Positions 1-5,774 of a stretch of 10,372 bases of DNA are shown in pieces. The position numbers and the translations under genes were made by a program. Source of the DNA: JBCBZH01 sp039815415. GTDB taxonomy: Bacteria; Bacteroidota; Rhodothermia; Rhodothermales; Rubricoccaceae. Location of the stretch: assembly GCA_039815415.1 (NCBI GenBank), contig JBCBZH010000153.1, positions 1-10,372 of the forward strand, written 5' to 3'. Under the pieces are notes generated by a model. The model was not told the origin of the DNA and ran no database searches. It saw nothing but the letters and a program-made list of their open reading frames with translations. The number at the start of each line of letters is the position of its first letter. Positions within the stretch are counted from its first letter, which is position 1.

Positions 1-1
1 A

Positions 2-541
2 GCACGGCGGTTTGTGCGTGCGGAATGGCGGGCCCAGATCTACCGTTTCACCCAGCGCTGGGGCCGCCTGCCCTCCCACCTGGACAGTCATCAGCACGTG
101 GCCCTGATCCCCGGCCTGATGCGCCTCTACGTCGAGTTGGCGGCGGAGTCGGGGATCCACGCCCTCCGGGCGCCGCGCGAAGTCCGAGACCTCGGCGATC
201 TTCCGGGACCCCGCGCCTTCCATCGCCTCCATGAGACGCTCGTGCTGAGCCAACTTGCAGAACGCCCTCGCGGCCTTGCTCGTCGCGCTGGCGTGTCCGT
301 CCCAGATTCGTTCGCCGGGTTCCGGCAGAGCGGTCGGATGGATGAGTCCGCGCTTCTGGCACTTCTCCCTCGATTGGGAGAACGCGGAGGGATCGCCGAG
401 CTGATGGTTCACCCTGGCAGCGCCGATGCACCCGGCGGTTACGCGCGGAAGCAAGAGCGAGACGCCCTGATGTCGCCTCGGGTGCGCGCAGCGCTCGCCG
501 CCCACGGGCTTCAGCTCGGTCGGTTCTCCGACTTGCCGTGA
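2..541 (+). CDS. ChbG/HpnK (YdjC) family carbohydrate deacetylase, C-terminal part (5' end outside window)
   Basis: Family members are metal-dependent deacetylases that remove N-acetyl groups from small glycans (ChbG acts on chitooligosaccharides, HpnK is linked to hopanoid glycolipids). The frame is open to the left edge, so the N-terminal part of a roughly 250-300 residue protein is missing; 179 residues remain. The GTG at 14 is in frame but is probably internal, because family-like sequence (FVRAEWRAQIYRF) begins before it. Visible hallmarks are HLDSHQHV (visible residues 26-33), whose Asp and His residues belong to the metal site, a following R-A-P-R-E segment, and the late MVHPG motif (about residues 135-139). 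The C-terminal RKQERDALMSPRVRAAL stretch is also typical. The stop TGA overlaps the GTG start of the next gene (GTGA at 538-541), so the two are probably translationally coupled. The exact sugar substrate cannot be read from the sequence. Confidence 0.86.
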   Translation, partial: ARRFVRAEWRAQIYRFTQRWGRLPSHLDSHQHVALIPGLMRLYVELAAESGIHALRAPREVRDLGDLPGPRAFHRLHETLVLSQLAERPRGLARRAGVSVPDSFAGFRQSGRMDESALLALLPRLGERGGIAELMVHPGSADAPGGYARKQERDALMSPRVRAALAAHGLQLGRFSDLP

Positions 542-2166
542 CGCGCGCTGCCTCCTGGGTCTGGGTCCTCGCCGCTGCTGCGACCCTTTTCTTCCTGCGT
601 TTCGGCTACGAGTTCGGCGCGGGAGACCAGGACGAACTCCTCTCGCTCTTGCTGCACCAGATCGACCCAGAGCTGCTCTCGCAGGACTGGTACGTGGTCG
701 ATCAGGCCAATCAGTTCACCGTACGGACCCCCTTCCTCTGGCTGATGCAGGGCCTGACATGGGCAATTCCGCTCTGGCTCGCAACGCTGGTCGTGTACCT
801 CGTTGGATGGTTTGCCGTGGCCTGGAGTCTGTACCGCTTGGCGGAGTCACTTAGCGCCAGCGCGCTGGCCTCTTCGGCTGCGACTCTAGTCATCCTCGTT
901 TTTATCCCGACGTGGACGCTTGGTGGGAACTCCCTCACAGCCAATCTCTTGGCTCCTGAGATGCTCGGATGGGCACTGGCACTGCCTGCCGTGCGGCTCG
1001 CCTACGAAAAGCATCTGGTTCGCGCTGGCGTACTGCTGGCTCTGGCTGCGTACCTCCACCTTCTCGTTGGCGCACTCGTCACGGGCGCGCTCGGGCTGGC
1101 GATCCTTCTCGGCGCCCTGTGCGGACCGGCACGCGAGCGCTGGCGCCATGCGTGGACGCTCGGGGGCACCGTCCTGATTCTCGCACTGCCGATGATCCTC
1201 GCCATCCTACGCTATCGGCACGCTGGCGCGCCGCTCGCAGAGGATGGCGTGACGGCGTTCTTCCTCTTCGCGGAGCTTCGCCTACCTCATCACTACATGC
1301 CCTCCATCTGGGGACTCGGGCGGTGGGCGCGGTTCGGGCTTCTCGCAGGAGCCGGGGGCTTCGGTCTGGCGATCCTCCGCCGGCAGGGACGCCCGATGCG
1401 GTTCGTGGAGCGGCATGTGCTTGCCATCGGCCTGATGTGCTTGGTCGCGGGTCCCCTCATCGTGTGGGGCGGCTCGCTGTTCGTGGCGCAGTTGCAGGTG
1501 TTCAAGCTGACGGTGCTGGCCAATGCCCTTCTCGCCATCGCTGCGTGCGCCGGGATCACCCGTGTGCTTCCTCAGCGCGTGCGCGCGTGGCCCGGCCTCT
1601 CCCCTGGCCTCTCGGCCGGGCTGGCGGCTGGCGTGCTGCTGCTATTGACCGCCGGGATCGCCACTCGCCAGCTCGACGCTCAGATTGGGCCGTGGGCCCG
1701 AGCGGAGGACCCATTTTCGAGAAGCGAGCGGTGGATCGCAGAGAACACGCCCAACGACGCGCTGGTCGCGGCTCCCCCCAATCGCACGACGGTCCGACTG
1801 GCGACGCGCAGATCGGTCGTGGTCAGCTTTAAGGCCGCCCCGTTTAACGACATTGCCATGCGTGAGTGGTACCGCCGTCTGCTCGAGCTGGCGCCACGCG
1901 TCGATACAACCGCCCGAGGGCTTTCGTTTGGCGATGCTCTCGACGCGGCGTACGCCCGAAATACAGCCGCCGACTGGGACCGCCTAGCCCAGCGCTACGG
2001 CATCACGCACGTCATCCGGGACCGGGCACACGGTGAGGCTCCCCGTGGCGAGGTTGTGTTCGAAGCTGGGACATGGGCCGTGTACGAGATCGCCCCCTCC
2101 GCTACGCACAGAGAGGGCGATGGCGATCAGCCGAGTCCACCCCTACAGGATCGACCGGAAGGTTGA
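538..2166 (+). CDS. Polytopic membrane protein, DUF6798 / GT-C glycosyltransferase-like
   Basis: The 542-residue protein starts at GTG 538, overlapping the stop of the upstream deacetylase. It has about ten hydrophobic segments (roughly residues 5-20, 74-98, 110-126, 140-155, 161-193, 208-224, 264-280, 292-312, 322-342, 357-374), then a soluble C-terminal domain from about 385 to 520. Two features recall GT-C enzymes and the DUF6798 family. One is an acidic patch, GDQDE (29-33), in the first loop after TM1, where GT-C proteins carry their catalytic Asp. The other is an LPHHYMP loop (249-255). The C-terminal domain has SERWIAENTP (396-405), which I recall as DUF6798-like, and WYRRLLEL (444-451). 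GT-C enzymes use lipid-linked sugar donors at the outer membrane face. Pairing with a deacetylase suggests envelope polysaccharide or glycolipid work, but that is inference. The last 24 bp overlap the convergent bacilliredoxin gene. The last 20 residues are charged and Pro-rich, and look non-essential. Confidence 0.72.
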   Translation: MTRAASWVWVLAAAATLFFLRFGYEFGAGDQDELLSLLLHQIDPELLSQDWYVVDQANQFTVRTPFLWLMQGLTWAIPLWLATLVVYLVGWFAVAWSLYRLAESLSASALASSAATLVILVFIPTWTLGGNSLTANLLAPEMLGWALALPAVRLAYEKHLVRAGVLLALAAYLHLLVGALVTGALGLAILLGALCGPARERWRHAWTLGGTVLILALPMILAILRYRHAGAPLAEDGVTAFFLFAELRLPHHYMPSIWGLGRWARFGLLAGAGGFGLAILRRQGRPMRFVERHVLAIGLMCLVAGPLIVWGGSLFVAQLQVFKLTVLANALLAIAACAGITRVLPQRVRAWPGLSPGLSAGLAAGVLLLLTAGIATRQLDAQIGPWARAEDPFSRSERWIAENTPNDALVAAPPNRTTVRLATRRSVVVSFKAAPFNDIAMREWYRRLLELAPRVDTTARGLSFGDALDAAYARNTAADWDRLAQRYGITHVIRDRAHGEAPRGEVVFEAGTWAVYEIAPSATHREGDGDQPSPPLQDRPEG

Positions 2167-2655
2167 CGGCAACTCGGGCGAGGGCGGGGCAGCCTCTGGT
2201 GTCTGGATGGCCTCAGGCGCCTCGGCAGCGTCCGGACCGCAGTAGGTCTCGAAGGCGCCCTTGAGGTCTGCAGCAATCGCTCCAGCGCTCCGGCCTTCAA
2301 TGTGCCTGCGCTCGAGCGCAAACACGGGATCGCCGTCCTTCAGTAGAAACATGGACGGCGAAGACGGCTGGATGCCAGCGAGGTACTCACGCAGACGCGA
2401 TGTCGCCTCCAGGTCCTGACCTGCAAAGACGGTCACGTAGCGATCTGGCTGATGCTCGAGGCCTTGCACGTAGGCCACCGCCGGACGTGCATTCGCCGCA
2501 GCGCAGCCACAAACGGAGTTCACGATCGCGAGCGTGGTGCCCTCTTGGGCATCGTCAAGCGCGGCATCGACCTCAGCTGCAGACATCAGCTCGCGAACAC
2601 CTAGACGGGTCAACTCCTGCCGCATCGGGGCAACGAGAGGCTCGGGATATGGCAT
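2143..2655 (-). CDS. BrxA/BrxB (YphP/YqiW) family bacilliredoxin with C-terminal extension
   Basis: This is a thioredoxin-fold protein of the bacilliredoxin family, which removes bacillithiol from (or reduces) oxidised cytosolic protein thiols. The start is ATG at 2655; the N-terminus MPYPEPLVAPMRQELTRLGV is typical. The active-site segment is NSVCGCAAA with C49-G50-C51, the unusual CXC arrangement of this family rather than CXXC. Further family features are the SSPSMFLLKDG stretch (98-108), the RRHIEGRSA segment and a conserved late Cys (C139, in FETYC). Known members are about 140-145 residues; this one has 170, the extra about 30 being a Pro/Ala/Glu-rich tail (141-170) that looks disordered. 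Its stop codon lies inside the 3' end of the convergent membrane-protein gene (24 bp shared). No Shine-Dalgarno is seen before the start. Whether this host makes bacillithiol cannot be told from the window. BrxA and BrxB cannot be separated here, so no symbol is given. Confidence 0.93.
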   Translation of the reverse strand: MPYPEPLVAPMRQELTRLGVRELMSAAEVDAALDDAQEGTTLAIVNSVCGCAAANARPAVAYVQGLEHQPDRYVTVFAGQDLEATSRLREYLAGIQPSSPSMFLLKDGDPVFALERRHIEGRSAGAIAADLKGAFETYCGPDAAEAPEAIQTPEAAPPSPELPSTFRSIL

Positions 2656-2983
2656 AACTAAGAAGGCGGGTAGAAATAAGTCGAGGCTACGACGCTGACC
2701 GGAGGATGCGTTCCCGCTCCCCCGTCACTTCACACAAGCGAGACGAGCACCCGCCTAGAGTCAACCCGTCTGGGTGTTTCAAGAAAAACGAATGTCGGCT
2801 TAAGTGACCTGCCAACTCCGCCGATACGTGGCGTGTATCATTTTCGCACAGGCGCGCAGGATACGAGTTATCAGGCCGATACCGAGACAGATCGTGGACG
2901 ACACCTGCCACTGCCTACGCACTGTGTCTCATTTCGAGCTACCTTCCGTGCCGTCCACCACACTCCCTCGGTTCCTTCTCTCG
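2656..2983. other. Divergent intergenic region between bacilliredoxin and NlpC/P60 genes
   Basis: This 328 bp stretch lies between two diverging starts and should hold both promoters. It is locally more AT-rich than its surroundings around 2668-2682, 2776-2804 and 2836-2846. A TATCAT at 2836-2841 resembles a -10 element on the plus strand, and a TTGACT on the minus strand (2764-2759) resembles a -35, but neither has a convincing partner hexamer. A short dyad, ACCC-GTCT-GGGT (2764-2775), is too weak to call a terminator. An in-frame extension of the NlpC gene back to GTG 2804 is open, but its translation has no family-like sequence and sits before a clear signal peptide. I found no tRNA or recognisable riboswitch. 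Confidence 0.5.
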
Positions 2984-3667
2984 ATGACCTGGATTCATGA
3001 TGGCTGCTCGCTTGCGCGAGTGGCACTCCTCAGCTCGGCTTTCGCAGTCGCCGGATTCGCCCCGACCGCCTCGGCAGCGCCTCTCGCAGACGCCCCCGAC
3101 ACGGCCCTCGACTCCTCGACGCTGACGGCTCCGTCGCTCGCCCCCAACGACACCATCGTCCCGGTCGTTTCCTCGGCATCGGCTATGTCCGCAGAGCGGA
3201 TGGCGATGATCGAGACCACGCTCCGCGCCGAAGGTCCCAACTGGATCGGGATCCCGTACCGCTGGGGCGGAACCAGCCGACGTGGTATCGACTGCTCGGC
3301 CTTCGTTCAACAGTACGTCCGTACAACGCTTGGCATCGAGTTGCCTCGGACGACAGCCAGTCAGCGCTACGAAGGCGTCTCGATTGACAAAGGCGACCTG
3401 ATTCCGGGTGACCTCGTGTTCTTCCGCCGCCGCGGCACACGGCACGTGGGTGTCTACCTCGGCGACGGAGAGTTCATCCACGCATCCTCCAGCCGTGGGG
3501 TCACGATCTCGGAGATGGATAGCAACTACTGGACGCGCCACTACTGGATGTCGCGCAGGATCATCACCGCGCCTTCGGACCGTCGGCCCACACCGCGCTC
3601 AGAAGCCCGCAAACGCCTGCTCCAACAGGACACGACATCTATTCGGGCACTCCCGGTTCGGGGATAG
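2984..3667 (+). CDS. Exported NlpC/P60 family peptidoglycan hydrolase
   Basis: NlpC/P60 domains are papain-like cysteine peptidases that usually cut the D-Glu(gamma)-meso-DAP bond in peptidoglycan stems. From ATG 2984 the protein is 227 residues: a signal peptide (hydrophobic stretch about 11-30, likely cleavage after PTASA), a Ser/Thr/Ala/Pro-rich linker (about 32-70), then one NlpC/P60 domain (about 72-193). The catalytic set is visible: C104 in GIDCSAF, H154 in RHVGVYLG and H166 in EFIHASS. PYRWGGTSRRG (91-101) before the Cys and PGDLVFF (141-147) are standard family motifs. The tail (195-227) is basic. The ATG at 2984 was chosen because it places a signal peptide at the N-terminus; GTG 2804 and GTG 2948 are in-frame alternatives but would bury it. 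There is no lipobox, so it is probably a periplasmic soluble protein. A strong terminator follows, which suggests a single-gene transcript. Confidence 0.92.
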   Translation: MTWIHDGCSLARVALLSSAFAVAGFAPTASAAPLADAPDTALDSSTLTAPSLAPNDTIVPVVSSASAMSAERMAMIETTLRAEGPNWIGIPYRWGGTSRRGIDCSAFVQQYVRTTLGIELPRTTASQRYEGVSIDKGDLIPGDLVFFRRRGTRHVGVYLGDGEFIHASSSRGVTISEMDSNYWTRHYWMSRRIITAPSDRRPTPRSEARKRLLQQDTTSIRALPVRG

Positions 3668-3714
3668 CCCCTGCGCATCTCGCGCAACCCGTCGTATCTT
3701 TCTGCCCTCTCGCT

Positions 3715-3750
3715 CGCATCCTGGCTCCCCGCCGGGATGCGCCTTTTTTT
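3715..3750 (+). terminator. Intrinsic (Rho-independent) terminator after the NlpC/P60 gene
   Basis: A perfect 7 bp arm CGCATCC (3715-3721) pairs with GGATGCG (3735-3741). The helix continues inward through a T-G wobble and GGC/GCC to a TCCCC loop (3726-3730), giving an 11 bp GC-rich stem. After two C residues comes a run of seven T (3744-3750). Orientation and position, 47 nt after the NlpC stop and 42 nt before greA, fit termination of the NlpC transcript. The greA promoter must lie in this short gap or upstream of the hairpin. Confidence 0.9.
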
Positions 3751-3792
3751 CTGCCTCACGGCCACCAGACACAGGCACTTGCCTTCATCGCC

Positions 3793-4263
3793 ATGAGCAC
3801 AGTGTATCTCACCGCCGAAGGTCTTCAGAAGCTCAAGGATGAGCTGCAGCACGCTCGCACGTCTGAGCGCCAGAAGATCGCCAACGAAATCGCCGAAGCC
3901 CGTGCCCAGGGTGACCTCTCGGAGAACGCCGAGTACGACGCCGCCAAGGAGGCCCAGGGACACCTCGAAGCACGCATCGCACGCCTCGAGTCAACCATCG
4001 GCAATGCACGCGTTGTGGACGAGAACGAAGTGGACGCCTCGAAGGCCCGCATCCTCTCCAACGTCCGGGTGATCAACATGAAAGTGAAGCGTGAGGCCAC
4101 CTACACGCTTGTAGCTCCGCAGGAGATGGATCTCAAGGCCCACAAGATTTCTGTCGAGAGCCCCATTGGGAAGGGCCTACTCGGTACAGAGGTGGGGGAT
4201 GTGGTGGAGGTCAAGGTGCCTGCCGGGCTGGTGAAGTTCAAGGTGCTCGAGATCACGCGGTAG
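3793..4263 (+). CDS. greA: Transcription elongation factor GreA
   Basis: GreA inserts its N-terminal coiled coil into the RNA polymerase secondary channel and stimulates cleavage of backtracked transcripts. The 156-residue length is standard for the family. The N-terminal antiparallel coiled coil covers about residues 5-75. Its tip carries the signature GDLSENAEYDAAKEAQ (40-55), with the acidic pair D41 and E44 that positions the catalytic Mg2+. The C-terminal FKBP-like domain runs from about 85 to 156 and includes ESPIGKGLLGTEVGDVVEVKVP (122-143). It starts at ATG 3793 with no Shine-Dalgarno, 42 nt after the preceding terminator. Its stop is separated by only two bases from the GTG start of mtgA, so the two are almost certainly co-transcribed. 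A TATCTTTC at 3695-3702 resembles the Bacteroidota -7 box (TAnnTTTG) but lies upstream of the terminator hairpin, so I do not assign a promoter. Confidence 0.97.
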   Translation: MSTVYLTAEGLQKLKDELQHARTSERQKIANEIAEARAQGDLSENAEYDAAKEAQGHLEARIARLESTIGNARVVDENEVDASKARILSNVRVINMKVKREATYTLVAPQEMDLKAHKISVESPIGKGLLGTEVGDVVEVKVPAGLVKFKVLEITR

Positions 4264-4265
4264 CC

Positions 4266-4988
4266 GTGGCTCGCCGCTCTGGCGCCTCGCGCAAGAACCG
4301 CCCGACGCGCAGCGCTCCGGTTCGTTGGCTGATTGCAACAGTCAAGGCAGGCACTGCGCTGGTCCTCGGGTACCTGCTGGCCTGCACCTTGCTGCTGGTG
4401 GCCTACCGCTGGGTAGAGCCCCCCGCGACAACGGTACAGATTCAGCGGCTCATGGAGGCCGCTATCGCCTCTGAGCCCTTTGAGCTCCGCTATGCTCCGG
4501 TCGGGGATGCCGAGCAAGATCCAGACGTCCGGCACGCCGCCATCGCGAGTGAGGACGGCCGGTTCTACTCGCACAACGGATTCGACTGGGAAGAAATCCG
4601 GATCGCACGAGAAGAGGCCGCACGCGAAGGTCGCGCCCCGCGAGGCGCCTCCACCATCACCCAGCAACTCGTTAAGAACCTCTTCCTAACCACGCACCGC
4701 TCGTATATCCGCAAAGGGATGGAAGTCCCACTGACACTGATCGCCGAGATGGTGCTGCCCAAAGATCGAATCCTGACCCTCTACCTGAATGCGGCGGAGT
4801 GGGGACCCGGCGTGTTCGGCATTGAGGCCGCGGCTCGCCAGCACTACGGCACCAGCGCTGATGCGCTCACCCGCGCTCAGGCGGCGCGACTGGTAGCGGT
4901 CCTGCCCGCCCCGCTATCTCGGCGCCCTCAGGACATGGGCCAGACCGCGGCGCGGATTCAGCGCCGGATGTCTCAGATGGGGTGGTGA
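4266..4988 (+). CDS. mtgA: Monofunctional peptidoglycan glycosyltransferase MtgA (GT51)
   Basis: MtgA polymerises lipid II into glycan strands at the outer face of the cytoplasmic membrane. The 240-residue protein has a basic cytoplasmic N-terminus (1-20), one transmembrane helix (about 26-47) and a GT51 domain (about 70-237) with no transpeptidase domain after it, which separates it from bifunctional class A PBPs. GT51 motifs are in order: IASEDGRFYSHNGFD (93-107) with catalytic E96, GASTITQQLVKNLF (127-140), RKGMEVPLTLIAE (149-161) with E153 of the RKxxE motif, and YLNAAEWGPGVFGIEAAAR (173-191). The start is GTG 4266, two bases after the greA stop, implying an operon with greA. A class A PBP gene truncated after its glycosyltransferase domain would look similar, but the length and natural C-terminus fit a true MtgA. 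A short palindromic hairpin follows the stop (5013-5030). Confidence 0.95.
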   Translation: MARRSGASRKNRPTRSAPVRWLIATVKAGTALVLGYLLACTLLLVAYRWVEPPATTVQIQRLMEAAIASEPFELRYAPVGDAEQDPDVRHAAIASEDGRFYSHNGFDWEEIRIAREEAAREGRAPRGASTITQQLVKNLFLTTHRSYIRKGMEVPLTLIAEMVLPKDRILTLYLNAAEWGPGVFGIEAAARQHYGTSADALTRAQAARLVAVLPAPLSRRPQDMGQTAARIQRRMSQMGW

Positions 4989-5012
4989 CGCCGAGCGCCC
5001 TGCGCCCTCCGA

Positions 5013-5030
5013 CGTCAGCTCGAGCTGGCG
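5013..5030. repeat. Short inverted repeat between convergent genes
   Basis: CAGCTCGAGCTG (5016-5027) is a perfect 12 bp palindrome, extended outward by a T-G wobble and CG/CG pairs to 5013-5030. As RNA it forms about a 7 bp stem with a TCGA loop on either strand. It lies in the 55 bp gap between the stops of mtgA and the convergent exported-protein gene, where a shared transcription end is expected. There is no T-run on either side, so it is not called as an intrinsic terminator. Confidence 0.4.
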
Positions 5031-5043
5031 ACTCAGCACCTCC

Positions 5044-5649
5044 TCACCCGCATGACTCGGCGCGCTCCACGAGCCCGGCCTGCGACACATTCAGCCAGGA
5101 CGCCGGCCGGTCGGGACCGTGGGAGATGAGAAACACCCATGTCTCTCGCACTGCGTCCCGCACCACCTCGACTTCATCGGCACCTCCAGTGCGAACCGAA
5201 TAGCCGGGGATCTCTCCGGCGTACACCGCGCCTCGGTGCGAGAAATAGCCGATCCCCTCCCCTTCGATTCCAAGGATCTCGAACTCTTCCCCGGTTCCGA
5301 AGTCAACGGTCTGCACATCTCCGGCTCCCAGCCGAACCGCTCGGATGGAGAGTGGAGCCCGCGCGCGGACCCGCCCAGCCTGAAGCACTGCCGTGATGGA
5401 CTCCGTGTAGTCGTTGGCGTCCACGCGCCGGTTGGCGTCGATGGTGCGGACCGCGTTGCTGACAAACGAGGGAGCCGTGTACGCCCGCACTGGCGCGTCG
5501 GTTTGCCATTGCCGGCGGCACTCTTCCACCATGGCGCCTCCAGGCAAGTAGACAACCGGAATGGGGTCGATGACGACCTGAGCGGAGGAGGTGGGAGCGA
5601 ATCCCAACCCGACGAACACAACAACGAGAGCAGCGAGCAGCGAGCGCAT
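5044..5649 (-). CDS. Exported protein of unknown function
   Basis: I do not recognise this family. From ATG 5649 the protein has 201 residues, beginning with a clear Sec signal peptide (MRSLLAALVVVFVGLGF, then PTSSA, cleavage about after residue 23). The mature part has just two cysteines, C44 near its start and C200 next to its end, which could form a disulfide in the periplasm. The segment GTGEEFEILGIEGEGIGYF (118-136), followed by YAGEIPGY (143-150), has the alternating Gly/hydrophobic look of a small beta-barrel and faintly resembles an SH3-like fold; this is only an impression. A longer in-frame start at 5724 exists but would put 25 residues ahead of the signal peptide. It is convergent with mtgA and divergent from rlmN, so it is probably transcribed alone. 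The signal peptide with cleavage site makes the gene real despite a long overlapping reading frame on the other strand. Confidence 0.75.
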   Translation of the reverse strand: MRSLLAALVVVFVGLGFAPTSSAQVVIDPIPVVYLPGGAMVEECRRQWQTDAPVRAYTAPSFVSNAVRTIDANRRVDANDYTESITAVLQAGRVRARAPLSIRAVRLGAGDVQTVDFGTGEEFEILGIEGEGIGYFSHRGAVYAGEIPGYSVRTGGADEVEVVRDAVRETWVFLISHGPDRPASWLNVSQAGLVERAESCG

Positions 5650-5774
5650 GGCATCGAGGAAGTCGAGCCGAAATCTAGCCGCAACACCGACCCAAGATTC
5701 ACCCTCCGTGCCCACAGCGTTCACGACCGGACGCTGCCCTCGCGCGACCTTCCAAACGCCCGTACGTTTTCCCC

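Noticed and set aside
969..1832. Plus-strand 287-residue frame inside the GT-C-like gene
   Set aside because: It is Arg/Pro/Ala-rich, typical of an out-of-frame shadow in GC-rich DNA, and overlaps a coherent polytopic protein.
2750..2785. Hairpin CACCC ... GGGTG with following TTTC as a terminator
   Set aside because: The stem is only about 5 bp with a long loop and no T-run, and no gene ends nearby.
2661..2800. Riboswitch (c-di-AMP type) before the NlpC/P60 gene
   Set aside because: Considered because of the downstream gene, but I could not match the known conserved segments of that class.
2804..2983. N-terminal extension of the NlpC/P60 gene from GTG 2804
   Set aside because: The extension encodes non-family sequence and would bury the signal peptide that starts at ATG 2984.
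2939..3541. Minus-strand 200-residue frame opposite the NlpC/P60 gene
   Set aside because: It is antisense to a gene with complete catalytic motifs, and its translation is Arg/Gly-rich with no recognisable fold.
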